From Vicinamibacterales bacterium (GTDB lineage: Bacteria > Acidobacteriota > Vicinamibacteria > Vicinamibacterales > 2-12-FULL-66-21): a stretch of DNA of 64,000 nucleotides. How positions within the stretch are numbered: the first letter of the stretch is position 1; every line of letters starts with the position of its first letter. A program made the translations under genes and the position numbers. A model generated the notes under the pieces. The model was not told the DNA's origin, did no database searches, and saw nothing but the letters and a program-made list of their open reading frames with translations. Positions 34,343 to 44,720 of this stretch are shown here, piece by piece. Where the stretch lies: positions 62,001 through 126,000 of the forward strand of contig DASSPH010000055.1 of the NCBI GenBank assembly GCA_035699745.1, written 5' to 3'.

Positions 34343-35887
34343 CTATTCCTGCGGCGCGGCGATGCAGCGTCTGAACGCGAATGCCATCGCCGCGACCGGG
34401 GCGGGCAGTCGCGAGCGCAGCCGCTCGAAACGCGGCTCGCCGAGCTGCCAGAGTCCGCCGACCGCCCAGGGAATCGCCGCGGCGGCGAGGACGCCGAACG
34501 TGATCGCGCCGCTCGGAAGCCGCATCGCTTCGAGCAGCAGCCGCACCGGCATCGCGATCGCGCAGACCGCCGCCGCGGTGATCAGGGGGGGCATCTGCAC
34601 GCGCAGGTACGCGAGCCACGACAGCCCGGTCACGCGCAGCGCGAGCTGGCCGAGCGCCACGAACATGAAGATGATCGCGGCGTCGACGCCGGCGGCGACG
34701 CCGGGCAGACCGTATCGCGTACCCGCGACGGCGCCGACCACCACCAGCCCGGCGTACGCGGTCTGCCGCCAGAGCTCCGCGTACACCCGGCCGACGCTTT
34801 GCGCGACGACGGCGCCGAGTTGATACAGCGCTCGCAGATAGCCCGCGAGGCAGAGGATCTGCAGCGGTATCGCGGCATCGACCCACTGCGGCCCGTACAC
34901 GGACCTCAGCAGGTGCGGCGCGGCAATCGCGAGCGCGACCATGCCGGGCGCCGCGAGCATGGCGGTGAGCTGCGTGACCGAGAGATACGCCCGCCCGAGA
35001 CGCGCCGCGTCCGACTGCGCCTGCGCCAGCGCCGGGAAGAGCACGCCCGCGGTCCACACGATCGAGAACCGGTTCGGCGTGTTCACCAGATGGTAGGCGC
35101 GGCTGTAGGTGCCGACGGCGGAGGCGCCGAGCCAGCGCCCCACCACGAAGTTGTCCACCGTCATCGCCGCGTGGTGCACCAGTCCGCTCACCGACGCGCC
35201 GATGCCGAACCGCAGCAGATCGCGGAGCTCGCGCGCCGCGAGCAGCGGCCGGCACGGGTGCGGCGAGACGGAGAAGAACCACACCGACGCGAGCACCGAA
35301 TGGGTCAGCGCGCCGTAGACCAGGCTCCACACGCCGTAGCCGAGAACCGCGAGGATCACGGCGACGACGCCGTAGCCGATCGCGCTGGTGCCCGTCTCGA
35401 TCCAGGCGATGCGGCGGAAGTCCATCCGGCGGCGGAGCAGCGCGCCGGCCACGATCGTCGTGCCGGCGATCGCGAACTCGATCGCCAGCACCCGCAGCAC
35501 CGGCGCGACCTCGGCATCGCGCATCAGCGCCGCGGCGAGCGGAGCGAAGGCGGCGATCAGCGCGGCGCCGGTGATGCCGAGCAGCAGCGAGCAGGTGAAC
35601 GCGACGCGGATGTGCCGTGGCGTGAGATCGGCGCGCTGCACCACGGCGTTGCCGATGCTCAAGTCGCACAGCGGACGCGCCGCGCCGAGCACGACGAACG
35701 CCAGCGCGACGAGGCCGAAGCTTTCCGGCGTCAGCATCCGCGCCAGCACGATGCCGAACGCCATCTGCAGGACGGCGCCCACCGTGCCGGCTGTCAGCAT
35801 CCACTGCGCGCCCACGGCCGCCTGGTCCGTCAGCGTGGGGCCGGCGTCCAGCACCGGGTCGATCGTCAGAGGGCGTTCGGTGGGCAT
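34343..35887 (-). CDS. Wzx-like flippase / O-antigen transporter (MOP superfamily)
   Basis: 514 residues from ATG 35887; a longer frame to 35968 would run across the promoter region of the MFS gene. The opening 'GTVGAVLQMAFGIVLARML' and 'ESFGLVALAFVVLGAARPL' is typical of lipopolysaccharide-biosynthesis flippases (RfbX/WzxC group), with about 12-14 hydrophobic segments. It would flip undecaprenyl-linked glycan units. Having two different flippases near one glycan locus suggests two export substrates. TATGCT at 35917-35922 (minus strand) could be its -10. Confidence 0.87.
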   Translation of the reverse strand: MPTERPLTIDPVLDAGPTLTDQAAVGAQWMLTAGTVGAVLQMAFGIVLARMLTPESFGLVALAFVVLGAARPLCDLSIGNAVVQRADLTPRHIRVAFTCSLLLGITGAALIAAFAPLAAALMRDAEVAPVLRVLAIEFAIAGTTIVAGALLRRRMDFRRIAWIETGTSAIGYGVVAVILAVLGYGVWSLVYGALTHSVLASVWFFSVSPHPCRPLLAARELRDLLRFGIGASVSGLVHHAAMTVDNFVVGRWLGASAVGTYSRAYHLVNTPNRFSIVWTAGVLFPALAQAQSDAARLGRAYLSVTQLTAMLAAPGMVALAIAAPHLLRSVYGPQWVDAAIPLQILCLAGYLRALYQLGAVVAQSVGRVYAELWRQTAYAGLVVVGAVAGTRYGLPGVAAGVDAAIIFMFVALGQLALRVTGLSWLAYLRVQMPPLITAAAVCAIAMPVRLLLEAMRLPSGAITFGVLAAAAIPWAVGGLWQLGEPRFERLRSRLPAPVAAMAFAFRRCIAAPQE

Positions 35888-35957
35888 TTCAGCGCCTGCC
35901 GCGGCACAGCCGGCCCAGCATAGCGCGATTGGCGCCGAGATTTGATACGGTGGACAT

Positions 35958-37097
35958 TTGAAACGCATTCACCCGACCGTGCTGCTGATGGCCAGCGCAC
36001 ATTTCATGGTGGATGGATACGGCAATATCTACGCGCCGCTCCTTCCGCTGCTGATTCCCAAGCTCAATCTGTCGCTCGCCGCGGCCGGCACGCTGACCAT
36101 GCTCTACCAGATGGCGGCGTCGGTGGCGCAGGTCGGATTCGGCCACGTTGCCGATCGCTGGCGCCCCCGCGCGCTGGTGATGATCGGCCCGGTGATCGCC
36201 GTCACCGTTCTGAGCTTCGTCGGCGTCGCGCCCAACGCGCCGGTGCTGGCGGCGCTGCTGATCGTCGGCGGCCTCGGCGGGGCGGCGTTCCATCCGCCCG
36301 CCGCCGCGCTGGCGCACCGGCTCGGCGGCGATCAGCGCGGGCTGGCGATGTCGGTGCACATCACCGGCGGCACGCTCGGCTTCTCGATGGGACCGCTGCT
36401 CTTCGCCCCCGCGGCGCAGCACCTCGGACTGAGCTGGACGCCGCTGCTGGCCATCCCCGGGCTGATCGTCATCGCGTTCTTCCTGACCCGCGTGCCGCCG
36501 ATTCCGCTGCATCATGCGAGTTCCGGCGGGTTCGGCGCGCTGCGCCCGTACGCAAAGCCGCTCGGGCTGCTCTACCTGATCGTTGTCCTGCGCACGCTCG
36601 CCTCCCTGGCCTTCGCGACGTTCGTGCCGGTCATGCTGACCCGGCGCGGGCTCACGCTCTCCGAGGCGGGGGCGATCGTCGCCGCCTATCTGTTCGCGAG
36701 CGGCGCCGGCGGGTTCATCGGCGGGCCGGCGGCCGATCGCTACGGGCCGCGCCGCGTCATCATCTGGTCGCTCGTGCTGGCCACCCCCTTCCTGCTCGCC
36801 GCGCCGCTGCTGTCCGGCTGGCTGTTCATCGTCGTGCTGGCGGCAGGGGGATTTTTCCTGCAGTCGACCCTGCCGGTGAACGTCGTCTTCGGGCAGGCGC
36901 TCGCGCCGGTGAGCGCGGCGACCGTGTCGTCGCTGATGATGGGCTTCGCCTGGGGGATGGGCGGATTCAGCGTGCCGCTGGTCGGCGCGATTGCCGATCG
37001 CTATGGCATCGAACCGACATTACTGGGACTCGCGTTCATTCCGCTGGTGGCGGCGGCGGTCTCGACGCGCCTGCCGGAGCGCGCGCCGCAGGCCTGA
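35958..37097 (+). CDS. MFS transporter, fosmidomycin-resistance (Fsr)-like
   Basis: 379 residues from a TTG start, with 12 predicted helices. The first helix 'LLMASAHFMVDGYGNIYAPL' (H, D and G) and 'GHVADRWRPRALVMIG' (loop 2-3 motif A, G-x3-D-R) match the Fsr-like branch of the major facilitator superfamily; 'GLGGAAFHPPAAALAHRLGG' is a further hallmark of that branch. Family members export small drugs. The substrate here is unknown. It diverges from the flippase gene over a 70-base gap. Confidence 0.87.
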   Translation: MKRIHPTVLLMASAHFMVDGYGNIYAPLLPLLIPKLNLSLAAAGTLTMLYQMAASVAQVGFGHVADRWRPRALVMIGPVIAVTVLSFVGVAPNAPVLAALLIVGGLGGAAFHPPAAALAHRLGGDQRGLAMSVHITGGTLGFSMGPLLFAPAAQHLGLSWTPLLAIPGLIVIAFFLTRVPPIPLHHASSGGFGALRPYAKPLGLLYLIVVLRTLASLAFATFVPVMLTRRGLTLSEAGAIVAAYLFASGAGGFIGGPAADRYGPRRVIIWSLVLATPFLLAAPLLSGWLFIVVLAAGGFFLQSTLPVNVVFGQALAPVSAATVSSLMMGFAWGMGGFSVPLVGAIADRYGIEPTLLGLAFIPLVAAAVSTRLPERAPQA

Positions 37098-37131
37098 GAT
37101 TTGCGTGGTACGATACCCGACGGGTCCTGCC

Positions 37132-37884
37132 ATGCCGCGCCATCCCAGCCTCTCCACCGTCGCGTATTCGTTCGGGCCCGGTCCGATGACGCCGGCCGTC
37201 CGCGCGCTGCTCTACGCGAACATCGCGGTGTACGTGGCGACGCTCATCTTTCCGCGCCTGGTGCTGTGGCTGGGCCTGATCCCCGAACAGGTGGTCGAGC
37301 AGTACTGGCTGTGGCAGCCGGTGACCTACATGTTCCTGCACGCGCGCGCGCCAACGCACATCCTGTTCAACATGCTCGCGCTCTGGATGTTCGGCGTGGA
37401 GCTCGAGCGGCTGTGGAGGACGCGCTTCTTCGTCCGCTATTACGCGGTCACCGGCATCGGCGCCGGCATTCTGTCGATTCTCATCGCGCTGCTGCCGTTC
37501 GCCGCCGCACGGGCGACGTACGACGACGTGATCGTCGGCGCGTCCGGCGCGATCTTCGGTCTGCTGCTCGCCTACGCGCTGTACTTTCCGAACCGCCCGA
37601 TCCTGATGTTCTTCTTCTTCCCGGTGCCGGCGAAGTACTTCGTGATGATCCTCGGCGCCATCAACTTCATCGTCGCGATCGAGGGCAGCGGGGGCGTGGC
37701 CGCGGTGGCGCACCTGGGCGGGATCGCCGTCGGCTACGCGTACCTGCAGAGCGGCCGCGGCGGATTCACCGCGGAAATCAAGTACCGCTATCTGAAGTGG
37801 AGAATGAACCGGATGCGCCGCAAGTTCGACGTCTATTCAGGCGGACGCTCGGACAAATCGCACTGGAACCGCCACGTGCATTGA
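37132..37884 (+). CDS. Rhomboid-family intramembrane serine protease
   Basis: 250 residues from ATG 37132; GTG 37105 is an alternative. The rhomboid dyad is S139 in 'IVGASGAIFGLLLAY' and H194 in 'AAVAHLGGIAVGY', with N80 of 'THILFNMLALWMFG' as the oxyanion residue. The 'WRTRFFVRYYAVTGIGAG' segment between helices is also typical. It cleaves membrane proteins within or near the bilayer; substrates cannot be guessed. The C-terminal 45 residues are a basic cytosolic tail. It converges with the SDR gene with a 16-base gap. Confidence 0.92.
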   Translation: MPRHPSLSTVAYSFGPGPMTPAVRALLYANIAVYVATLIFPRLVLWLGLIPEQVVEQYWLWQPVTYMFLHARAPTHILFNMLALWMFGVELERLWRTRFFVRYYAVTGIGAGILSILIALLPFAAARATYDDVIVGASGAIFGLLLAYALYFPNRPILMFFFFPVPAKYFVMILGAINFIVAIEGSGGVAAVAHLGGIAVGYAYLQSGRGGFTAEIKYRYLKWRMNRMRRKFDVYSGGRSDKSHWNRHVH

Positions 37885-37900
37885 TCCGGGGGGAGCCGCA

Positions 37901-38725
37901 TCAGACCAGTCCCTTCGTCCACCCACCGTCAACGGGAATCGTGACGCCCGTCACGAAGGACGCGGCAGGCGAGGCGAGGAACGCCACCACCGCGGCGAAC
38001 TCCTCGGGAGTTCCCATGCGCCCGAGGGGAATCTGACTGACGACGCGCTCGTCGGCCTGTTCCGCGGTTATCCCGTCCCGTCGAGCGGTCGCCTGCGACA
38101 GCTCGACGACGCGATCGGTGCGGGTGTAGCCGGGGGCCACGCAGTTCACGAGGATGCGGTCCCGGGCAAGTTCTACCGACAGTGTCTTGGCGAGCGACGT
38201 GACCGCCGAGCGGAGCGCGTTGGACAGCACCAGCCCTTCGATCGGCTGCTTGACTGAGATGGACGTGATGTGGATGATGCGTCCGCCGCCGCGCTGGCGC
38301 AGCAGGGGAATCGCCCCGCGGCACAGCCGGACGACGCTCAGGAGCAGCGAGTCGATGGCCTGGATCCATGCCCGCTCGTCGAACGCCATGAACGGCCCGG
38401 ACGGCGGTCCGCCGGTGTTGGTCACGAGCACGTCCAGCCCGCCGAACCGCGCCGTCGTCGCCGCGAAGATCCGCTCCACGTCCGCCGCATTGGAGAGATC
38501 GGCGGGGATCGCGAGGACCTCGGCGCCGGCTGCGGCGAGCGCGCGCTCGGCGTCGGCCAGCGCCTCGCGCCCTCGCGCACAGATGGCCACCTGGAATCCG
38601 TCCCGCGCCAGCGCCGCCGCGGCGGCGCGGCCGAGCCCTTTGCTCGCGGCGCAGACGAGGGCGACCCTGGGTCTGGCCGGCGCCCCCGGCGCCAGGGTCG
38701 GGCCTACGGGTTCACCTTCGCTCAC
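37901..38725 (-). CDS. SDR family protein lacking the Tyr-x3-Lys pair
   Basis: 274 residues. The NAD(P) site 'VALVCAASKGLGRAAAAAL' and 'VLVTNTGGPPSGPF' (in place of NNAG) show an SDR fold, and the C-terminus 'FVTGVTIPVDGGWTKGL' fits 3-oxoacyl-ACP reductase-like members. The stretch after the catalytic Ser ('HITSISVKQPIEGLVLSNAL') has Leu-Ser-Asn where the active-site Tyr and Lys are expected. I recall other SDRs with this 'KQPI...LSN' version, so it is a known divergent subgroup, perhaps with altered chemistry. The first 20 residues come from an inverted DNA repeat (38662-38700). Confidence 0.85.
   Translation of the reverse strand: MSEGEPVGPTLAPGAPARPRVALVCAASKGLGRAAAAALARDGFQVAICARGREALADAERALAAAGAEVLAIPADLSNAADVERIFAATTARFGGLDVLVTNTGGPPSGPFMAFDERAWIQAIDSLLLSVVRLCRGAIPLLRQRGGGRIIHITSISVKQPIEGLVLSNALRSAVTSLAKTLSVELARDRILVNCVAPGYTRTDRVVELSQATARRDGITAEQADERVVSQIPLGRMGTPEEFAAVVAFLASPAASFVTGVTIPVDGGWTKGLV
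38662..38700. repeat. Inverted repeat inside the SDR 5' end
   Basis: CGACCCTGG (38662-38670) and CCAGGGTCG (38692-38700) are exact reverse complements; the GC-rich centre can pair further. It codes for the Pro/Ala-rich residues just before the Rossmann fold, which the protein family does not need. Confidence 0.6.
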
Positions 38726-38737
38726 CGGCGTTGCTGG

Positions 38738-39100
38738 CTACTCTCGGTGGAAGTACGTGTCGGTATGATCGAGCCAGTCCTGGCGGATGGGGGCGAACAG
38801 ATCGAGCTCGAACGTGTCGTCGAGCGCCTCGGCCTGGTGCTCGACCCAGGAGGGAATGTGGAGCACTTCCCCTTCACGGACGGTGATTTCCTCGCCGGCG
38901 ATGAGGAACTTGAGGGCGCCCTGCAGCACGTAGGTCATCTGCTCGCTCTCGTGGTTGTGCATCGGCACGAGCGCGCCCTTCTTGAGATAAATCTGCGCCA
39001 GCATCTCGCGCTCGCCGGTCACGATCTTGCGCGAGATCATCTCGGTCACCTTCTCCAGCGCGAGCTCGTCCCAGCGATACAGGCTGACGGGTGGCGGCAC
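38738..39100 (-). CDS. Small cupin-domain protein
   Basis: 120 residues from GTG 39100. A single cupin barrel: motif 1 '[20 protein letters not shown]' carries the H-x-H and Glu metal ligands and motif 2 '[17 protein letters not shown]' carries the later His. Single-domain cupins of this size bind a metal and small ligands or act as isomerases/dioxygenases; the role here is unknown. The GTG start lies six bases after a TATAAT read on this strand, so the mRNA is probably leaderless. Confidence 0.88.
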   Translation of the reverse strand: MPPPVSLYRWDELALEKVTEMISRKIVTGEREMLAQIYLKKGALVPMHNHESEQMTYVLQGALKFLIAGEEITVREGEVLHIPSWVEHQAEALDDTFELDLFAPIRQDWLDHTDTYFHRE

Positions 39101-39106
39101 CGGGGG

Positions 39107-39116
39107 ATTATATAAT
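39107..39116. promoter_or_regulatory. Palindromic bidirectional -10 element between cupin and E1 genes
   Basis: ATTATATAAT is a perfect palindrome holding TATAAT on both strands (plus 39111-39116, minus 39112-39107). Minus: six bases (39106-39101) to the cupin GTG. Plus: seven bases (39117-39123) to ATG 39124 of the E1 gene. Both distances place the transcription start on or beside the start codon. No clear -35 is seen on either side. Confidence 0.65.
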
Positions 39117-39123
39117 GGCGTCG

Positions 39124-41247
<2,124 letters not shown>

Positions 41248-41254
41248 GCGCACC

Positions 41255-42265
41255 ATGCGCGCGCTCGGGATCGTCTCCTGCGTCGTCGCCGCCTCGCTGT
41301 CGCCGCTCCCGCGGCTGCCGGTCGAGGTCCTGCGATCGACCGGCGGACTGCCGGCGCACATCGCCGGCGCCTTTCAGCGCCCCATCGGGTTCCAGCAGGC
41401 GGACAGCGGCCAGTACTTCGTCTTCGACCGGCGGGCGCACGCCGTGTACACGGTCACCGGCGACACCGTCAAGAAAATCATCGAGGTGGGCGCCGAAGCG
41501 GGACGGGTGATCGATCCGAGCGCGTTCGACATCGATCCCGCCGACGGCACGTTCGTGATCGGCGACGCGCCGTTCGACGGGGCCCGCATCCAGACGTTCA
41601 CCGCGAGCGGCGGCCGTCTCGGCGGATTCGCGCTTCCCGGCCGGCAGGTGCCGCGCGTGACGATGGAGTCGTTCGTGCTCGGCGGCATCGGCTCGATCCA
41701 GTTCACCGGCACGACCATCCTCATCAACCAGCCCGAGCAGGGCTCGCTCATGACCGAGCTGACGTTCAACGGCGCGCCGTCGCGCGCCATCGGCGAGCTG
41801 CGCAGCACCGGGCAGGCGGATCCCAACGTCCACCTCGCCCTGAACAGCGGCTTCCCGCTCGTCGATCCGACCGGCGGGTTCTATTTCGTGTTCAGCGCCG
41901 GCGTGCCGGTGTTCCGCAAGTACGACGCGCAGGGCCGCCAGCTTTTCGAGCGGCACGTCGAAGGCCCCGAGATGGACGCGTATCTGCGGACGATGCCGAC
42001 GGCGTGGCCGAAGCGGCAGGTCGAGAAGAACCTGCTGCCCATCGTCCCGGCGGCGATCCGGACCGCGGCCGTCGATCGGACGGGGCGGTTGTGGGTGGCG
42101 CTGACCGCGCCATTCACCTACGTCTACGACCGCTCGGGCGACAAGATCAAGACGGTGCAGTTCAGAGGGGCTGACACGCTGACGCCCAACAGCCTGTTCT
42201 TCACCAGGGACGGCCGCGTGCTGGTCACGCCCGGCTGTTATATCTTCCAGGTGCCGAAGCTGTAG
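41255..42265 (+). CDS. Secreted beta-propeller-like protein
   Basis: 336 residues. A signal peptide-like start ('ALGIVSCVVAASLSPLPRLP') precedes blade-like repeats about 45 residues apart: 'GFQQADSGQYFVFDRRAHAV', 'FDIDPADGTFVIGDAPFDGA', 'LVDPTGGFYFVFSAGVPVFR' and 'AAVDRTGRLWVALTAPFTYV'. They resemble NHL/six-bladed propeller strands. No catalytic residues are recognisable. It follows the E1 gene by seven bases and may be co-transcribed, but no functional link is apparent. Function unassigned. Confidence 0.72.
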   Translation: MRALGIVSCVVAASLSPLPRLPVEVLRSTGGLPAHIAGAFQRPIGFQQADSGQYFVFDRRAHAVYTVTGDTVKKIIEVGAEAGRVIDPSAFDIDPADGTFVIGDAPFDGARIQTFTASGGRLGGFALPGRQVPRVTMESFVLGGIGSIQFTGTTILINQPEQGSLMTELTFNGAPSRAIGELRSTGQADPNVHLALNSGFPLVDPTGGFYFVFSAGVPVFRKYDAQGRQLFERHVEGPEMDAYLRTMPTAWPKRQVEKNLLPIVPAAIRTAAVDRTGRLWVALTAPFTYVYDRSGDKIKTVQFRGADTLTPNSLFFTRDGRVLVTPGCYIFQVPKL

Positions 42266-42292
42266 GCGATCTTCAGGCCGCAGCACAGCGAC

Positions 42293-43249
42293 ATGGCGAA
42301 AAAGAAGCCCGTACGTCGAAAGAAGGTGGCGGCTGGGACGGTCGGTCTCACCGCGCCCGAAACCGCCCGCGTCGCGGACGGGACGCTGGACGCGCTCGCC
42401 GGGCAGGTCGCCGCCGACGGCGGCAGCGTGCTCGGACGCTACAACGAGCCGTTCGGCGGACATCCGCTGCTCCTCGTGGCGCTGCCGATCTCGACGGTGG
42501 AGCCGACGCCCTACCAGCGCGATCCCTCCGACGCCCACGTGAAGCGCCTGATGACCGTGCTCGAGAAGATCGGGCTCTTCCTCGATCCGATCATCGCCAT
42601 CCATCACGAGGACAAGTACTGGACGCCGAACGGCAACCATCGCCTGCAGGCGCTGAGGAAGCTCGGCGGCAAGACCGTGATCGCGCTGCTGGTGCCCGAT
42701 GCCAGCGTCGCGTTCAAGATCCTCGCGCTCAACACGGAGAAGGCGCACAACCTGCGCGAGAAGTCGCTGGAAACCATCCGCATGGCGCGCGCGCTCGCCG
42801 GCGCCAGGACCTCCAAGGGGGAGCAGGAGTCGGCATTCGCCTTCGAATTCGAGCAGCCCGCGTTCCTCACGCTCGGCGCCGCGTACGAGGAGCGCCCGCG
42901 CCTCAGCGGCGGCGCCTACCAGTCGATCCTGCGCCGGGTGGACGAGTTCCTCGACGAACCGATCAGCGACGCGCTGAAGGAGCGCCTGCGCCGCGGCCGC
43001 AAGATCCTGAAGCTGGACGACGCGGTGAGCGCGGCGGTCGAGAAGCTGAAAGCGAAAGGACTGACCAGCCCGTATCTGAAACCGTTCGTCGTCGCGCGGG
43101 TGAACTACACCCGCTTCTCGAAGGCGACGTCGTTCGACTTCGACGAAGCGCTCGACCGGATCATCGCCTCGGCGCAGAAGTTCAACACCGACCGGGTGAG
43201 CCAGCAGGACGTGGCGAAGGTGGGCGGCGGACCGGCCGACGAGGAGTAG
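42293..43249 (+). CDS. ParB N-terminal-domain protein
   Basis: 318 residues. After a Lys/Arg-rich start ('MAKKKPVRRKKVAA') comes a ParB/Srx-type domain at about 60-165: 'TVEPTPYQRDPSDAHVKRLM', 'LFLDPIIAIHHEDKYW' and the nucleotide-binding box 'TPNGNHRLQALRKLGGKTV' in place of G-E-R-R. The remaining 150 residues are helical with no obvious helix-turn-helix. No ParA gene or parS-like palindrome is near, so a chromosome-partition role is doubtful; nuclease or CTP-switch functions exist in the wider family. It converges with gvpK with a 9-base gap. Confidence 0.8.
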   Translation: MAKKKPVRRKKVAAGTVGLTAPETARVADGTLDALAGQVAADGGSVLGRYNEPFGGHPLLLVALPISTVEPTPYQRDPSDAHVKRLMTVLEKIGLFLDPIIAIHHEDKYWTPNGNHRLQALRKLGGKTVIALLVPDASVAFKILALNTEKAHNLREKSLETIRMARALAGARTSKGEQESAFAFEFEQPAFLTLGAAYEERPRLSGGAYQSILRRVDEFLDEPISDALKERLRRGRKILKLDDAVSAAVEKLKAKGLTSPYLKPFVVARVNYTRFSKATSFDFDEALDRIIASAQKFNTDRVSQQDVAKVGGGPADEE

Positions 43250-43258
43250 AACCGGCCG

Positions 43259-43663
43259 CTACATCAACTTCCCGATCGGTCCGAGATCGAGATTCAACTC
43301 GTCCGGCGGAATGTCGAACTGCTTCGCCAGGTCGAGGATCGTGTCCTGCAGCCGCATCAGCGCGAGTCCGACTGCCTCGGTCTCGTCGCCGGTAAGCGTG
43401 CCCGCCTCCATGCGGCGGATTGCCTGGCGCTCCAGCAGCTGGCGGATCAACTCGACCAGGGTCAGTACCAGCTTCAACACCGACTTGCGCACGTCGTCAG
43501 GGTTCGCGTTCCATCGCGGCGGCGCGGCAGCCACGCCCTGGATCTGCTTCCTGATCGCTTCGATCTCGCGCGCCGCCGCGGGTTCGGCGCCCTTCCCCGC
43601 CGCGGGGCGCTTCGCCCGTCCGGCACCTCCTGCCCGTGTGACCCGCCTTGCGCCGCGCGTCAT
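43259..43663 (-). CDS. gvpK: Gas vesicle protein GvpK
   Basis: 134 residues from ATG 43663. The conserved GvpK core runs from about residue 55: 'VRKSVLKLVLTLVELIRQLL', 'RQAIRRMEAGTLTGDETEAV', 'LALMRLQDTILDLAKQF' and the closing 'DELNLDLGPIGKL', which is nearly diagnostic. GvpK is a small accessory protein needed for gas vesicle formation. The first 35 residues are an Arg/Lys/Ala-rich extension. It is the last gene of the operon and overlaps the upstream gvpF/L gene by 4 bases (ATGA). The same frame continues far upstream only as shadow. Confidence 0.93.
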   Translation of the reverse strand: MTRGARRVTRAGGAGRAKRPAAGKGAEPAAAREIEAIRKQIQGVAAAPPRWNANPDDVRKSVLKLVLTLVELIRQLLERQAIRRMEAGTLTGDETEAVGLALMRLQDTILDLAKQFDIPPDELNLDLGPIGKLM

Positions 43664-44328
43664 AGCAGTGCCGCCGCGAAGGCGAAGGGCGGCCACGGCC
43701 CCGTCACCGTCAATCGCGCATCCGCGTCGCTGAGCGCCGCGCCGAGCGCCGCGTAGCGTTTGACGGCGTCGCGCCGCACGAGGTGGTAAAGGGACTCGGG
43801 CGTCGTCGCGGTGGCCGGCTGATAGCGCTCCGCCGCGACGAGCGGCGCCAGCTTGCGGCGCAGCGGCCGCCACGCCGGCGGCGGCGCCGCCCTGGCGGCT
43901 CTCGCGGCGCGGCGCAGGTACTCCGCGCCGGACGGCTCCCCTTCTCTGAGTGAACGGGCCGCGCGCGGAGGCGAGGATTTCGCGTGCGGGGCGGTCCGGC
44001 GCCGCCACGTGAACTGCACTTTCCCGCGGACCGCTGCGAGCGCGTCCGCGATCTCGGCGCCGCGATCCTCGAGCACCTCGTCGATTGCCGCATCGTCCAG
44101 CAGCGTGCCGAAGCGGACCGGCAGGATGGCGGGAACGCGCTCGGCAAGCTGCGCGACGACGTCCTGGTGGCGCTGCAGTGGCGCGAATTCCGCGGGAGGC
44201 ACATCCGCCCGTCGCTCGACCACGGCGAATCCGCCGGGGATCGGGCGCAATCCGAGCGCGCCCGACAACCCCTTGCCTTTCGCGCCGCGCGGCGGCGCAT
44301 CGACCAGCGCGAACACGTACCACGCCAT
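43660..44328 (-). CDS. Gas vesicle protein GvpF/GvpL family (copy 1)
   Basis: 222 residues from ATG 44328. The N-terminal 'WYVFALVDAPPRGAKGKGL' and middle 'HQDVVAQLAERVPAILPVRF' match GvpL/GvpF ('vlPvrFGt' is the family core: here 'ILPVRFGTLLDDAAIDEVL'). The C-terminus 'DARLTVTGPWPPFAF' ends with the family motif TGPWPPY/F. The central part is an Ala/Arg-rich helical region. GvpF/L proteins chaperone or line the growing vesicle. The start overlaps the stop of the gvpJ-like gene (TGATG), so translation is coupled. Confidence 0.9.
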   Translation of the reverse strand: MAWYVFALVDAPPRGAKGKGLSGALGLRPIPGGFAVVERRADVPPAEFAPLQRHQDVVAQLAERVPAILPVRFGTLLDDAAIDEVLEDRGAEIADALAAVRGKVQFTWRRRTAPHAKSSPPRAARSLREGEPSGAEYLRRAARAARAAPPPAWRPLRRKLAPLVAAERYQPATATTPESLYHLVRRDAVKRYAALGAALSDADARLTVTGPWPPFAFAAALL

Positions 44329-44720
44329 CAGGGATGTCTGCGCCGCACCGGCAGGATGCGATCCGCCGCACAGAGCAGCGCCGAGAGGCGGACGTAGACG
44401 AGGTCGACGTTCGCCAGGGCGAGGATGAGATCGGCGTTGAGAACGACCCCCTTGCCGAGCAGGTTGTCGATCAGATCGAGCAGCGTCGACTCCTCGTCCC
44501 CCTCGACGATGCGCGCGGCGCGGCGGCTGGCGGGACTCGCGGACTTCGGCGCTCTGACGGAGAGCTTCGCCGGGGCGACCCGCGCGGCGGGCCTGGGCGA
44601 GTCGGGACGCGGCGGCGGCGGTTCCGCCGGCACCGTCGAGAGACGCGGGCTGGCGACGGCGGTGGACGCCTTGCGCGCCGGCTTGAGAGGAGCGGCCCTG
44701 CCGGCCCGTGCCCGTTTCAC
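44328..44720 (-). CDS. GvpA/GvpJ-family gas vesicle protein with long basic N-terminal tail
   Basis: 130 residues from GTG 44720. Residues 78-125 are the GvpA/J core: 'STLLDLIDNLLGKGVVLNAD' and 'LALANVDLVYVRLSALL', closest in feel to GvpJ/GvpS minor proteins ('D-L-V-Y-V'). The first 75 residues are an unusual Pro/Ala/Lys/Arg-rich, probably disordered tail. In related clusters such minor shell proteins cap or nucleate vesicles. It overlaps both neighbours (GTGA upstream, TGATG downstream). Confidence 0.88.
   Translation of the reverse strand: MKRARAGRAAPLKPARKASTAVASPRLSTVPAEPPPPRPDSPRPAARVAPAKLSVRAPKSASPASRRAARIVEGDEESTLLDLIDNLLGKGVVLNADLILALANVDLVYVRLSALLCAADRILPVRRRHP

Noticed and set aside
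39115-39117. ATG 39115 as start of the E1 gene
   Set aside because: This ATG is part of the TATAAT hexamer; if the promoter is real it cannot be in the mRNA. ATG 39124 is preferred.
42293-43249. Chromosome partition locus parAB
   Set aside because: No ParA gene and no parS-like palindromes seen in the window; the nucleotide box is altered.
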